A stretch of 64,000 nt of DNA from JBMOLL01 sp049325415 (lineage in GTDB: Bacteria; Bacteroidota; Bacteroidia; Bacteroidales; GCA-2748055): assembly GCA_049325415.1 (NCBI GenBank), contig JBMOLL010000072.1, positions 1-64,000 on the forward strand, read 5' to 3'. Shown in pieces: positions 26,486 through 36,199 of the stretch; positions within the stretch are counted from its first letter, which is position 1, and every line of letters begins with the position of its first letter. The notes beneath the pieces are model-generated. The model was not told where the DNA came from and did not search any database. It saw nothing but the letters and a program-made list of their open reading frames with translations. The position numbers and the translations under genes are program-made.

Positions 26486-27390
26486 AGTCTGAATCCGTTG
26501 CTTTTTTTCATCAGGGCCTCTCCCTGGGTCATGAACAGTCCGGCCAGGACCAGCACGATACCGGCGATTTTCAGCAGCGGCATGGTTTCATCCAGCAGGA
26601 AGAAGGACAGGATGGCCACAAAAACCGGAATAAGGTTGGTGAAGATATTGGATTTGGTTGCGCCGATCTCCCTGATCCCAACCGTAAAGAGGATAAAGGC
26701 AAGGGATGATCCGAAAACGCCCAGAAACACCAGCGACCAGATACTGATGGCTGAAGCTTCCCTTAGTTGCAGCTGGGGAAGATCGATGATCAGGAACAGG
26801 GGCAGGAACAGCAACATCCCGATCAGACTCTGCCAGGCAGTAATGGTAATGGGATTATAGCTGCCGGTCAGCTTTTTTACCGTCATCGTGTATCCAACTG
26901 CCGAAAGTACGGCGAACAACATCAGCAGGATCCCTTTCAGACTGGCACCCTGAGAATCCCCGGTATTAAACACGACCATAATAACCCCCATAAAGGAAAG
27001 CAGTAGTCCTGCCATATTGAGCAGTGTCACTTTCTCTCGGTAAAAGAAATAGGCTGCAACAGGAATAAACAGGGGGATGGTGGAGATGATGACCGAGGCC
27101 AACGTGGAGGAAACAAGGGTAAGTCCGAAGCTCTCCCCCAGAAAATAGAGAAAAGGCTCAAAGAATGCAAGCAGGATCAGCCACTTATAATCTTCCCTGC
27201 GGATAGGCTGGAGGCGTCTCATGATCCGCGCGAAGCTGAAGAGAAAGATAATGGCAACGATCAGACGAAAGAAAATAATACTGATCGGGCGGAATGACTC
27301 ATTCGCAAATTTGAATACCACAAAGGTAAAGCCCCAGAAGAGCATAGCCATAATAAGGCTGACGTAAACGCTACCCAGCGATTTTTTCAT
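26455..27390 (-). CDS. EamA/DMT superfamily transporter
   Basis: 311 residues with about ten membrane helices in two EamA repeats (about 8-145 and 160-290). Each half ends in the usual pattern, as in LGVFGSSLAFILF and ETMPLLKIAGIVLVLAGLFM. The family exports or exchanges small metabolites in the inner membrane; substrate cannot be read. It lies 49 bases after clpX and overlaps the YkgJ gene, so it is probably carried on the tail of the tig-clpP-clpX operon. Confidence 0.85.
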   Translation of the reverse strand: MKKSLGSVYVSLIMAMLFWGFTFVVFKFANESFRPISIIFFRLIVAIIFLFSFARIMRRLQPIRREDYKWLILLAFFEPFLYFLGESFGLTLVSSTLASVIISTIPLFIPVAAYFFYREKVTLLNMAGLLLSFMGVIMVVFNTGDSQGASLKGILLMLFAVLSAVGYTMTVKKLTGSYNPITITAWQSLIGMLLFLPLFLIIDLPQLQLREASAISIWSLVFLGVFGSSLAFILFTVGIREIGATKSNIFTNLIPVFVAILSFFLLDETMPLLKIAGIVLVLAGLFMTQGEALMKKSNGFRLWNNRRPPII

Positions 27391-27439
27391 TCCGGATTTT
27401 TATCGTTCAATCTGCAGTGATAATGGAGGGCGGGCCGGA

Positions 27440-28657
27440 TCAGGCAACCTTCAGTCGTTTGATATTGACCTTCTCCAGTTTTTCCCTGGCGTATTTTATT
27501 CCGATCGTGATTTCCTTTGTTTCGTCACTGGAAGGAAGCTCATACATGGCATCAATCATAATGGCCTCACAGATGGAACGCAGCCCGCGTGCCCCCAGTT
27601 TGAACTCAATGGCCTTTTCAACGATGTAATCAAGTACCTTGGGGTCGTAGGACAACCTGATGCCGTCCATTTCGAACAGCTTCTGATACTGCTTGGTAAT
27701 GGCATTTTTGGGTTCAGTCAGGATCCTCCTCAGGGCACTCTGATCGAGCGGATCGAGATAGGTCAGCACAGGAAGCCTGCCGATGATTTCAGGTATCAGT
27801 CCGTACGCCTTCAGATCCATGGGGGCTACATACTGCAGAAGGTTTTCCTTATCGACTTTTTCTTTCTCCCTGCTGGCATTATACCCTACTACTTTCGTAT
27901 TCAGTCGCTGGGCGATCTTCCTTTCGATCCCGTCGAAAGCACCACCGCAGATAAACAGAATGTTTTTGGTATCAACCGGTATCATTTTCTGATCGGGATG
28001 CTTGCGTCCACCCTGTGGCGGCACGTTAACCACCGAACCTTCAAGGAGTTTCAGCAAGCCCTGCTGCACACCTTCACCCGATACGTCCCTGGTGATGGAA
28101 GGATTGTCGCTTTTCCTGGCGATCTTATCTATCTCATCGATAAAAACGATCCCCTTCTCCGCAGCTTCGACATTATAATCGGCGACCTGCAGGAGGCGGG
28201 TCAGGATGCTCTCGATATCCTCGCCCACATAGCCGGCTTCGGTGAGAACGGTGGCATCAACAATTGTGAAAGGCACATGCAGTAGTTTGGCAATGGTACG
28301 TGCCAGGAGGGTCTTCCCGGTGCCGGTCTCCCCAACGAGGATGATGTTCGATTTCTCGATCTCAACATCTTCTTTGCTTTCAGGCTGCATGAGCCTTTTG
28401 TAATGATTATAGACCGCGACGGCCAGGTATTTCTTGGCTTCATCCTGACCGATCACGTACTGATCGAGGAAGTTCCGGATCTCAGCGGGTTTGAGCAGTT
28501 TGATCTGTCCGAGGTCAAATTCCCCGTGAACACCCAGTTCTTCCTGAACGATACTGTATGCCTGCTCGATACAGCGGTCGCAGATATGCCCGGAAATTCC
28601 GGCAATCAGGAGATTGGTGTCCTTTTTTTCTCTACCACAGAAGGAGCAGCGGTCCAT
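27440..28657 (-). CDS. clpX: ATP-dependent Clp protease ATP-binding subunit ClpX
   Basis: 405 residues, normal length. It unfolds proteins and feeds them to ClpP. The N-terminal zinc domain has Cys4, Cys7, Cys26 and Cys29 (CSFC and CDRC). Walker A GETGTGKT is at 109-116, Walker B is IVFIDEIDKI, the pore loop region is GYVGEDIE, and the sensor-2 GARGLRSI is near the C terminus. It starts 2 bases after the clpP stop, in the conserved order tig-clpP-clpX. Confidence 0.97.
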   Translation of the reverse strand: MDRCSFCGREKKDTNLLIAGISGHICDRCIEQAYSIVQEELGVHGEFDLGQIKLLKPAEIRNFLDQYVIGQDEAKKYLAVAVYNHYKRLMQPESKEDVEIEKSNIILVGETGTGKTLLARTIAKLLHVPFTIVDATVLTEAGYVGEDIESILTRLLQVADYNVEAAEKGIVFIDEIDKIARKSDNPSITRDVSGEGVQQGLLKLLEGSVVNVPPQGGRKHPDQKMIPVDTKNILFICGGAFDGIERKIAQRLNTKVVGYNASREKEKVDKENLLQYVAPMDLKAYGLIPEIIGRLPVLTYLDPLDQSALRRILTEPKNAITKQYQKLFEMDGIRLSYDPKVLDYIVEKAIEFKLGARGLRSICEAIMIDAMYELPSSDETKEITIGIKYAREKLEKVNIKRLKVA

Positions 28658-28659
28658 TT

Positions 28660-29352
28660 TTATTTGCTTTTTTTGGTTTTAAGATCCCGGAAAAGAACCT
28701 CATCGATCATGCCGTATTCTTTGGCTTCCTCGGCAGTCAGCCAGTAGTCACGATCCCCGTCCTTTTCTACCTTTTCATAGGGATTACCCGAATGATTGGC
28801 GATAATGGTGTAAAGTTCCTTCTTCATTTTGATGATCTCCCTGGTGGTGATCTCAATGTCGGAAGCCTGGCCCTGTGCACCACCCATGGGCTGATGGATC
28901 ATCACCCGGGAATGCCTGAGCGCGGAACGTTTTCCGGGTGCACCGGCACAGAGAAGCACAGCACCCATGGAAGCGGCCATGCCAGTGCAGATCGTGGCCA
29001 CATCGCAGGAGATATACTGCATGGTATCGTAAATGCCGAGGCCCGAATGCACATTTCCTCCCGGCGTATTGAAATACAACTGGATGTCCTTCCCGGGATC
29101 GGTCGAATCGAGGAAGAGCAGCTGTGCCTGAATGATATTGGCCACATAATCATCGATCGGTGCCCCGAGGAAAATGATCCGGTCCATCATCAGCCTCGAA
29201 AATACATCCATAGAGGCTACATTGAGCTGACGTTCCTCGATAATGGTCGGTGAAATGTAATTATCGTAAACGGAGGTATAACTATCCAGTGTGATACTGC
29301 TTATACCTTTATGCTTGATCGCATATTTCCTGAACTCATCTTTCTGGTTCAT
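28660..29352 (-). CDS. clpP: ATP-dependent Clp protease proteolytic subunit
   Basis: 230 residues. The catalytic triad is complete: Ser128 in GMAASMGA, His153 in MIHQPMGG and Asp202 in GDRDYW, with the same spacing as E. coli Ser97, His122 and Asp171. An N-terminal extension of about 30 residues may be a propeptide. It lies 15 bases after tig and 2 bases before clpX, indicating one transcript. Confidence 0.97.
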   Translation of the reverse strand: MNQKDEFRKYAIKHKGISSITLDSYTSVYDNYISPTIIEERQLNVASMDVFSRLMMDRIIFLGAPIDDYVANIIQAQLLFLDSTDPGKDIQLYFNTPGGNVHSGLGIYDTMQYISCDVATICTGMAASMGAVLLCAGAPGKRSALRHSRVMIHQPMGGAQGQASDIEITTREIIKMKKELYTIIANHSGNPYEKVEKDGDRDYWLTAEEAKEYGMIDEVLFRDLKTKKSK

Positions 29353-29367
29353 GGCTTTGGTTTTAAG

Positions 29368-30723
29368 TTATTTTGATTCAAAAAGCTTGCGGAATTTCTC
29401 CGTAGTCACTTCTTTATCGTCAATCTTGGCTGTTTTCCTGATAAAATCAAGAACTTTTTCTTCCATCCGGCGGTCGTAGATCCTTCTTGCTTCTTCGGGT
29501 TTTGCCAGCATGTCCTTGGCAAAATGCTCCAGGTATTCTTCGGGAATGTTTGAGATCCCGTACTGCCTGTATTGCGCAAGTGCCATGGCCTTCCCGGTTT
29601 CAAGAGCTTCCTCTTCGCTCACTTTCAGGTCCTGCTGCTGCATCAGGTGATCCTTGATGAGCTGCCAGCGGAAATCATCCTCAAAACCGCTGAATTCGGC
29701 TTCGATCTGCTCCCGGGTCAGCTTTTCGTTGGTTTCGAGCAGCCACCTTTTAAGAAATTCCACCGGTAGCTCCAATCCTGCTTTTTTAATCATGGCCTCA
29801 CGGGCATCAATCAGGAAACGGTATTCGCTCTCCTGCTGGTAGCTCCGAGATATTTCTTCGGAGAGACGCTGATCAAATTCTTCCGCACTTTTTACCTCTC
29901 CTTCTCCATAAACCTTGTCGAAGAGCTCCTGGTTCACTTCAGCCTTCTCAAATTTCTTGATTTCGGCGATTTTCATAATAAATGTTTCCCCGACAGAGGC
30001 CAGTTCCTCTTTTTTCACCTTCAGCAGCGATGACAGTTCGGAATCGCTGGGATAGGCTGCTTTTACATCGAACAGCACTTCATCACCAGCTTTCTTTCCC
30101 TTAAATAAAGCCTTTTGCTTGTCATCCTTCATCATATCGAGCGACATCGACACTTCATGCGACTTGATCCCGTCTTCCACAATTACACCGCCTTTATCTG
30201 CCTGGAAAAGGTCACCTTTGATCAGTTCATCTACACCGGCTTTCTCCACCGTGATGAAATCACCAAACCTCCGCATGACAGAGTCGCGGTACTCATCAAG
30301 TTCCTTTTTCTCGACCTTGATGGTGTAATAGGGAACCTTGTCCTTTGAAGTGATATCCAATTTGATTTCAGGGGCCAGTCCAAGGTCAAAAGCAAACTCG
30401 AACTCACGGTCATTATCAAAGTCAATTGCTTTCTGATCTTCCTTGTGAGCCAGGGGCTCACCCAGGATCTTCACCTCCCCTTCGCGGAGAAATTTATACA
30501 GTGCATCGGATACTACTTTATTCACCTCGTCGACAAGAACGGGCTTATAATACATTTTCCTGATCAGGCCCATGGGGACCATACCGGGTCTGAACCCATC
30601 CACGCGAGCCTTCTTCTTATAATCCTTCAATACATTTTCAACAGCACCCTCGTAATCGGCTGGTTCAACCTTCATTCTCAGGACTGCATTCAGATTGTCG
30701 ATGTTCTCTCTAGTTATATTCAT
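29368..30723 (-). CDS. tig: Trigger factor
   Basis: 451 residues from the Met at 30723 (MNITRENID); a Met two codons earlier is possible. Ribosome-bound chaperone for nascent chains. The N-terminal domain carries the ribosome-docking loop GFRPGMVPMGLIRK, with Met where many have Lys-Val-Pro. A divergent FKBP-like region (about 150-245) and a helical C-terminal domain follow. The divergent peptidyl-prolyl isomerase domain is, as I recall, usual in Bacteroidota. First gene of the tig-clpP-clpX operon. Confidence 0.93.
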   Translation of the reverse strand: MNITRENIDNLNAVLRMKVEPADYEGAVENVLKDYKKKARVDGFRPGMVPMGLIRKMYYKPVLVDEVNKVVSDALYKFLREGEVKILGEPLAHKEDQKAIDFDNDREFEFAFDLGLAPEIKLDITSKDKVPYYTIKVEKKELDEYRDSVMRRFGDFITVEKAGVDELIKGDLFQADKGGVIVEDGIKSHEVSMSLDMMKDDKQKALFKGKKAGDEVLFDVKAAYPSDSELSSLLKVKKEELASVGETFIMKIAEIKKFEKAEVNQELFDKVYGEGEVKSAEEFDQRLSEEISRSYQQESEYRFLIDAREAMIKKAGLELPVEFLKRWLLETNEKLTREQIEAEFSGFEDDFRWQLIKDHLMQQQDLKVSEEEALETGKAMALAQYRQYGISNIPEEYLEHFAKDMLAKPEEARRIYDRRMEEKVLDFIRKTAKIDDKEVTTEKFRKLFESK

Positions 30724-30752
30724 TTTCAAACAAATAAAATTACCAAAAATTA

Positions 30753-30800
30753 TTAAAAACCGCCAACGCCTCGCACATTCGCTGTGAAAGCCCGGCGGTT
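30753..30800 (-). terminator. Terminator between tRNA-Leu and tig
   Basis: On the minus strand AACCGCC (30794-30800) pairs with GGCGGTT (30758-30764) around an inner CACA/TGTG hairpin, followed by TTTTTAATAATTTTT. It starts 16 bases after the tRNA-Leu 3' end. The tig promoter must overlap or follow it. Confidence 0.65.
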
Positions 30801-30815
30801 CCCATCAATTTTGTG

Positions 30816-30897
30816 TGCGGATAAAGGGACTCGAACCCCCACTCCTTACGGAACCAGATCCTAAGTCTGGCGCGTCTACCAATTCCGCCATATCCGC
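30816..30897 (-). tRNA. tRNA-Leu (anticodon UAG)
   Basis: 82 bases on the minus strand. The acceptor stem GCGGATA pairs with TATCCGC, discriminator A. The anticodon stem CCAGA/TCTGG encloses CTTAGGA, giving TAG. The long variable arm (TTCCGTAAGGA) marks a class II tRNA, and GTTCGAGTC is the T loop. The CCA end is not encoded. Confidence 0.95.
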
Positions 30898-30912
30898 TCA
30901 AAAAAGGTCCGG

Positions 30913-30943
30913 CAAATTTATTGAAATTTTCCCAATTAATAAA
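30913..30943 (-). promoter_or_regulatory. Promoter of tRNA-Leu
   Basis: TAAATTTG on the minus strand (30913-30920) is a perfect -7 element, with TTTA (30940-30943) 19 bases upstream as -33. Transcription should start near 30906, about 9 bases before the mature tRNA. Confidence 0.75.
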
Positions 30944-31027
30944 AGAAATGCTTTCATTATTAACATCCTTTAATGTGTTAAAAATGAAGGTTTTATAAGT
31001 GATGGGGTGAAAGGAGCGGGTTCGCTG

Positions 31028-31762
31028 CTATCTCCGGAGTTCGAAATTCTTGCCCAGATAGACTTTCCTTACCTGTTCATCTTCGGCAAGCTGAGTGGCT
31101 GTTCCTGATTTTAAAATAGTTCCCTCATACAGCAGGTAGGCCCGGTCGGTGATGGAGAGGGTCTCGTGTACGTTATGATCGGTGATAAGGATGCCGATAT
31201 TCTTGTTGCGGAGGCTTGAAACAATTTCCTGGATATCTTCCACGGCTATGGGGTCAACCCCTGCAAAAGGTTCATCGAGCAGGATGAATTTTGGGCTGAG
31301 AGCGAGTGCCCTTGCAATCTCTGTTCTGCGCCTTTCTCCCCCCGAAAGCTGTATACCATAGCTTTTACGGATCCTTCGCAGGCCAAATTCATCGAGCAGC
31401 GATTCCAGCCGGTCCTTCTGCTCTGCGGGAGTAAAATGCGACAGTTCGAGTACGGCGCGTATATTATCCTCAACGCTCAGTTTCCTGAAAACCGAAGCTT
31501 CCTGGGCCAGGTAGCCGATGCCCATTCTTGCCCGTTTATAGACCGGTTCACGGGTGATCTCGGTATCATCAAGGAAGATCGATCCCTCGTTGGGGGTGAT
31601 CAGGCCGACGATCATGTAAAAGGAAGTGGTTTTGCCGGCACCGTTGGGGCCCAGCAAACCGACTATCTCGCCCTGTTCAACCGAAATGGAGACATGGTCG
31701 ACCACTGTCCGGGTCCGGTAGCGTTTTACTAAACCGGAGGTATGTAATTTCATGTTTGCCAT
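31028..31762 (-). CDS. lptB: LPS export ABC transporter ATP-binding protein LptB
   Basis: 244 residues, usual length; Met4 (31753) is an alternative start. It powers lipopolysaccharide extraction from the inner membrane with LptFG. Walker A is GPNGAGKTT, the signature is LSGGERRRTEIARAL and Walker B with the D-loop is ILLDEPFAGVDP; FAGVDP is characteristic of LptB. The H-loop is ITDHNVHET. It follows tatC by 45 bases on the same strand. Confidence 0.95.
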   Translation of the reverse strand: MANMKLHTSGLVKRYRTRTVVDHVSISVEQGEIVGLLGPNGAGKTTSFYMIVGLITPNEGSIFLDDTEITREPVYKRARMGIGYLAQEASVFRKLSVEDNIRAVLELSHFTPAEQKDRLESLLDEFGLRRIRKSYGIQLSGGERRRTEIARALALSPKFILLDEPFAGVDPIAVEDIQEIVSSLRNKNIGILITDHNVHETLSITDRAYLLYEGTILKSGTATQLAEDEQVRKVYLGKNFELRR

Positions 31763-31807
31763 ATCAGTCTCTCATCATAAAATGATAACGGAGCTAAAGG
31801 GATAATA

Positions 31808-32629
31808 TTATGATGCTTCTTCGGTATCCTGTTTTGCCCTGTTCAGCACCCTCCGGCTGATGACAATCCCTACTTCATAGAGAACAATCAGCGGAAGCGA
31901 AACAAGGATCTGACTGAAAACATCCGGCGGAGTGATAATAGCAGCCACGATAAGGATCAGGACCAGGGCATGTTTTCGGTAGCGCTTGAGAAAATCCGGC
32001 GTGATGAGTCCGATACGGGTCAGGAAATAGGTCAGGATCGGAAGCTCAAAGATCACCCCGGAAGCCAGAACAACGGAGGAAACAGTCTGCACATACGACC
32101 GGAGGGTCGGATTGCTGATGACATCCTTGCTTACCTCATAACTCCCAAGGAAATGAACGGAAAGCGGGGAAATAACATAATAACCGAACAGCACGCCAAG
32201 GATGAACAGAAAGGAGGTATAAAAAACGGCTCCCCGGGCATTCCTTCGCTCCTTCTCGTAAAGGGCCGGACTGATAAATTTCCAGAATTCATAAAAAATA
32301 TAAGGGAAAGCGAGGATAAGTCCGGCCAGAACCGAAACAGCAATGTGCATATTAAACTGCTCGGCCATCTTGACGGTCTGCAGCTTCAGGGGTATTGAAT
32401 TGATACAAAGCTTGGGAATGTCGGTAATGCGGCCCAGTTCGCACAACCATCTGTTCGTGGGAAAATCGGGTGTTTTGGGAGCTAGAATGACGCTGTCGAA
32501 TATAAAGCCTTTAAAGACAAAGGCGACTATGGCCAGGATCACAACCGCTACGGCCGATCTGATCAGATGCCACCTCAGCTCCTCGAGGTGTTCCAAAAAG
32601 GACATTTCCGAATCTTTATGCTTTGCCAT
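31808..32629 (-). CDS. tatC: Sec-independent protein translocase subunit TatC
   Basis: 273 residues from the ATG at 32629, giving the standard N terminus MAKHKDSEMSFLEHLEELRW; an open frame 23 codons further upstream is not conserved. Six membrane helices are visible. The FLEHLEELR motif, which binds the twin-arginine signal, and the FYEFWKFISPALYEKERR loop are intact. The first periplasmic loop is longer than in E. coli (about 45-100). TatA/B are not next to it. It leads a two-gene operon with lptB. Confidence 0.95.
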   Translation of the reverse strand: MAKHKDSEMSFLEHLEELRWHLIRSAVAVVILAIVAFVFKGFIFDSVILAPKTPDFPTNRWLCELGRITDIPKLCINSIPLKLQTVKMAEQFNMHIAVSVLAGLILAFPYIFYEFWKFISPALYEKERRNARGAVFYTSFLFILGVLFGYYVISPLSVHFLGSYEVSKDVISNPTLRSYVQTVSSVVLASGVIFELPILTYFLTRIGLITPDFLKRYRKHALVLILIVAAIITPPDVFSQILVSLPLIVLYEVGIVISRRVLNRAKQDTEEAS

Positions 32630-32854
32630 CCGGCTTTCTGAAAAAAAGTGCTGCAAATTAATAAAAAAAATCTCTCCTGTGTTGAACCCGGGGGCCATGG
32701 AACTGTTTTAATAATGAATGATCAGATCAGCGAACCAATCCGTTTGATGACCAGGATTACACTAACCCGCTTCTGTGAACCGGACCGGCTGCATCTCCGG
32801 AGTTCCGGCCACGGGCCTCTCTCTAAGAAACCACAGGGTTCCCTATCATAATAA

Positions 32855-32883
32855 AAGACCCGGTCTGGAATGAACCCGGTCTT
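32855..32883. repeat. Hairpin between tatC and recQ
   Basis: AAGACC (32855-32860) and GGTCTT (32878-32883) pair, then a C:C mismatch and GGT/ACC extend the stem. An outer CCTAT/ATAGG also pairs (32842-32846, 32887-32891). On the minus strand a T-rich run follows, so it could stop transcription heading towards tatC. The divergent stretch 32630-32979 otherwise holds only the recQ promoter. Confidence 0.4.
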
Positions 32884-32915
32884 CGAATAGGCATCCCCCG
32901 GAAAAAATGTTTTAA

Positions 32916-32947
32916 TTTGACTCTGATTTGAAAAAAGTATATCTTTA
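32916..32947 (+). promoter_or_regulatory. Candidate recQ promoter
   Basis: TTTG (32916-32919) and TATCTTTA (32940-32947, one mismatch to TAnnTTTG) are 20 bases apart. The start of transcription would be near 32954, about 26 bases before the recQ ATG. Confidence 0.45.
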
Positions 32948-32979
32948 ATTTCATTATTGACGGCAACGCGAGTTTGGAG

Positions 32980-35163
32980 ATGGAAGTAACTGATAAAATC
33001 CTGCATGATTTCCTGAAACAGTATTTCGGTTTTGACAATTTTAAGGGAAACCAGGAAATCATCATTAAGAACCTGCTCAGGGGAAAGGACTCTTTTGTTC
33101 TTATGCCCACAGGAGGGGGAAAATCCCTTTGTTACCAGTTGCCGGCGCTGATGATGCAGGGAACCGCCATCGTTATCTCTCCCCTGATCGCACTGATGAA
33201 GAACCAGGTGGATGCCATGAGAAGCTTCAGTACGGACAATGGTGTAGCCCATTTCCTGAATTCCTCCCTGACGAAAAATGCCATCGCCAAGGTGAAAGAG
33301 GATGTACTGAACAAGCGGACAAAATTGCTGTATGTAGCTCCCGAATCGCTTACCAAGGAGGAGAACATTGAATTCCTGAAGAAAGTCAGCATCTCTTTTT
33401 ATGCTATTGATGAAGCGCACTGTATTTCGGAATGGGGTCATGATTTCAGGCCTGAATACCGGCGTATCAGGCCCATCATCAACAAAATAGGCACTGCTCC
33501 GATCATCGCACTTACGGCCACGGCCACTCCGAAAGTACAGCATGATATCCAGAAGAACCTGGAAATGCTGGATGCGCAGGTCTTCAAATCATCCTTCCGC
33601 CGGCACAACCTTTACTATGAGATCCGCCCCAAGGTGCATGCCACCAAGGAGATCATCAAGTTCATCCTGGCTAACCCCGGCAAATCAGGAATCATTTACT
33701 GCCTGAGCCGTAAAAAAGTAGAAGAACTTGCCGAAACCCTCAAAGTCAACAACATCAAGGCCCTGCCTTATCATGCCGGTATGGATTCCGCAACCCGTGG
33801 TACAAACCAGGATAAGTTCCTGATGGAAGAGGCCGATGTGATCGTGGCCACAATTGCCTTCGGGATGGGAATTGATAAACCGGATGTCCGCTTCGTCATT
33901 CATTATGATATTCCGAAGAGCCTTGAAGGTTATTACCAGGAGACCGGCAGAGCCGGACGCGATGGAGGGGAAGGGCGCTGCATCGCCTTTTACAGTTATA
34001 AGGATATCCAGAAGCTGGAAAAATTCATGCAGGGGAAACCGGTGGCCGAGCAGGAGATCGGACGTCAGCTTCTCCTGGAAACGGTTGCCTATGCTGAATC
34101 TGCCGTATGCCGACCAGTCGTGCTGCTGAATTACTTCGGGGAGGTGATGGAGGAGAACTGCAACAATTGTGATAACTGCCTGCATCCAAAAGAAAGATTT
34201 GAGGGAAAGGAGTATGTGGTCACCGCCTTAAAAACTATCCTGGCCGTTTCGGAGAAATTCAAAGCCGAACATATTGCCAATATCATTGCCGGCAAGGCCG
34301 TATCAGCCATAAAAACCTACAAGCATCACCATCTGGAGATTTTTGGTTCAGGAAAGGATAAAGATGTCAGATTCTGGAACGCCGTACTGAGACAGGCCCT
34401 GATCGCCCGCCTGATTTTTAAGGATATTGAAAACTATGGATTGCTGAAGATCAGTGAATCCGGTCATGAGTTTCTTAAAAAGCCTTACTCACTTATGCTG
34501 ACCCAGGATCATGATTATGAATCGGAAACCGAAGGGGAAGGAATGCAGGGTGGCGGCGGCACCGGCGCAGTCGACGAGGAACTGCTTCATATCCTGAAAG
34601 ACCTGCGGAAGAAGATTGCCAAAAAAATGAACCTCCCTCCGTTCGTTTTGTTTCAGGATCCCTCCCTGGAGGATATGGCCATTCAGTACCCTGTCACCAT
34701 CGAAGAACTGCAGAACATTGTGGGGGTCGGGGTAGGTAAAGCCAATAAGTTCGGAAAGGAGTTTGTGGAGATCATCAAACAGTATGTCGATGATAAGGAG
34801 ATTATCCGGCCGCTGGACATGGTGGTGAAATCAGTGGTGAATAAGTCGGGCGTGAAGGTCTACATCATACAGAGCATCGACAGGAAAATCCCGCTCGATG
34901 ATATTGCCGATGCCAAGAACCTCGATCTGCTTGAACTCATCTCGGAAATAGAAGCCATTGTCAATTCCGGAACAAAACTGAATATCGATTATTATCTCAA
35001 TGAAGTCATGGATGACGACCACCTGGACGAAATCTATGAGTATTTCAGGGAAGCGGAGACCGAATCGGTGGATGAGGCCCTGAAGGAACTCGGTGAAGAA
35101 GAATTCAGCGAAGAAGAAGTAAGGCTCGTCCGGATCAAATTCCTGTCGGAACTCGGTAACTGA
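32980..35163 (+). CDS. recQ: ATP-dependent DNA helicase RecQ
   Basis: 727 residues from the ATG at 32980; a TTG two codons earlier is less likely. 3'-5' helicase in recombination and fork repair. Walker A is MPTGGGKS, motif II is IDEAHCISEWGHDFRPEY, motif VI is ETGRAGRDGG. Zinc ligands include CNNCDNC. A winged-helix RQC region follows, then an HRDC domain (about 525-605, from ELLHILKDLRKK). The acidic C-terminal stretch of about 120 residues after HRDC is longer than in E. coli RecQ (about 610). Divergent from tatC. Confidence 0.96.
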   Translation: MEVTDKILHDFLKQYFGFDNFKGNQEIIIKNLLRGKDSFVLMPTGGGKSLCYQLPALMMQGTAIVISPLIALMKNQVDAMRSFSTDNGVAHFLNSSLTKNAIAKVKEDVLNKRTKLLYVAPESLTKEENIEFLKKVSISFYAIDEAHCISEWGHDFRPEYRRIRPIINKIGTAPIIALTATATPKVQHDIQKNLEMLDAQVFKSSFRRHNLYYEIRPKVHATKEIIKFILANPGKSGIIYCLSRKKVEELAETLKVNNIKALPYHAGMDSATRGTNQDKFLMEEADVIVATIAFGMGIDKPDVRFVIHYDIPKSLEGYYQETGRAGRDGGEGRCIAFYSYKDIQKLEKFMQGKPVAEQEIGRQLLLETVAYAESAVCRPVVLLNYFGEVMEENCNNCDNCLHPKERFEGKEYVVTALKTILAVSEKFKAEHIANIIAGKAVSAIKTYKHHHLEIFGSGKDKDVRFWNAVLRQALIARLIFKDIENYGLLKISESGHEFLKKPYSLMLTQDHDYESETEGEGMQGGGGTGAVDEELLHILKDLRKKIAKKMNLPPFVLFQDPSLEDMAIQYPVTIEELQNIVGVGVGKANKFGKEFVEIIKQYVDDKEIIRPLDMVVKSVVNKSGVKVYIIQSIDRKIPLDDIADAKNLDLLELISEIEAIVNSGTKLNIDYYLNEVMDDDHLDEIYEYFREAETESVDEALKELGEEEFSEEEVRLVRIKFLSELGN

Positions 35164-35235
35164 GCCCTTCCGCTTTCTTTCTCTGCCCGGGAACAGATTT
35201 CCTTTCCGCTTTCATAGATATTCCCTGCTAAAATC

Positions 35236-35265
35236 TTGATGTTTTTTATTTTTTGGGTACCTTCA
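35236..35265 (+). promoter_or_regulatory. Candidate promoter of the ABC-2 exporter pair
   Basis: TTG (35236-35238) and TACCTTCA (35258-35265, two mismatches to TAnnTTTG) are 19 bases apart. Transcription would start near 35272, about 34 bases before the ATG at 35306. Confidence 0.4.
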
Positions 35266-35305
35266 ACCTTTCAATCCGGTATGCGCCGGGATCAACATTT
35301 CATCT

Positions 35306-36196
35306 ATGGATTCAGTACTTTCAATTGAAAATCTTTCCAAATCCTATCGGGCCGTGCAGGCCGTCAAGAACCTGAACCTGGAGATTCTCCGGGGTCAGGC
35401 TTTTGGGATACTGGGGCCCAATGGAAGCGGGAAAACCACCACGCTGTCCGTGATCACCGGGATTCTCAGGCAGGATGCCGGATCGTTCCGCTGGTTCGGA
35501 CAGGCACCTGTACCCGCCCAGCGAAAAATGATCGGATCGCTGATCGAGACCCCGAATTTTTACCCCTACCTGAACCTGGAGAGAAACCTGAAAGTTATCT
35601 GCGATATCAAGGAGATCTCCTATACGGAAATCGACCGTGTTCTTTCGCTTTCCCGGCTGCTGGAAAGAAAACGCTCCCGCTTCTCGACACTTTCACTGGG
35701 CATGAAGCAACGACTGGGCATCGCCGCCGCCCTCCTAGGCGACCCCGAAGTCCTTGTTCTCGACGAACCAACCAACGGACTGGACCCTGAGGGAATCGCC
35801 GAAGTGAGGGAAATGGTCATGGACCAGGTAAGCGCAGGTAAAACCCTGATCCTTGCCTCCCATATCCTCAGCGAGGTAGAAAAGATCTGCAGCCATGTAG
35901 CCATCCTTCGCAAAGGAGTACTCCTCGCTTCAGGCTCTGTGAAGGAACTCCTGACCGAGGAAACCGTGGTGGAAGTGGCCTGCGCGAATAACCAGCTTCT
36001 GAAAAAGAAACTGGAGAACTCGGATCTGGTCAGTGAAATCACCGAAGAGAACAAGCATCTGGTCGTCATCCTTAAACAGGGTAAGGATCAGGCCGACCTG
36101 AACCGCTTTGCCTTTGGCGAAGACCTTGTACTCACCCATCTCATCAACAGGAAAAAAAGTCTGGAAGCTCAATTCCTTGAACTGGTTAAACAATAA
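35306..36196 (+). CDS. ABC transporter ATP-binding protein (ABC-2 type exporter)
   Basis: 296 residues. Walker A is GPNGSGKTT (37-45), the signature is LSLGMKQRLG, Walker B is VLVLDEPTNGLDP, the switch is ASHILSEVEK. The C-terminal 80 residues after the ATPase core are as in BcrA/CcmA-like exporters. It pairs with the six-helix permease 3 bases downstream. Substrates of this group include lipids, peptides and drugs; none is indicated here. Confidence 0.9.
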   Translation: MDSVLSIENLSKSYRAVQAVKNLNLEILRGQAFGILGPNGSGKTTTLSVITGILRQDAGSFRWFGQAPVPAQRKMIGSLIETPNFYPYLNLERNLKVICDIKEISYTEIDRVLSLSRLLERKRSRFSTLSLGMKQRLGIAAALLGDPEVLVLDEPTNGLDPEGIAEVREMVMDQVSAGKTLILASHILSEVEKICSHVAILRKGVLLASGSVKELLTEETVVEVACANNQLLKKKLENSDLVSEITEENKHLVVILKQGKDQADLNRFAFGEDLVLTHLINRKKSLEAQFLELVKQ

Positions 36197-36199
36197 TCC

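Noticed and set aside
32722..33543. Minus-strand frame (273 codons) over the 5' part of recQ
   Set aside because: Its second half is antisense to the RecQ ATPase motifs and the rest has no domain; the recQ frame is clearly the coding one.
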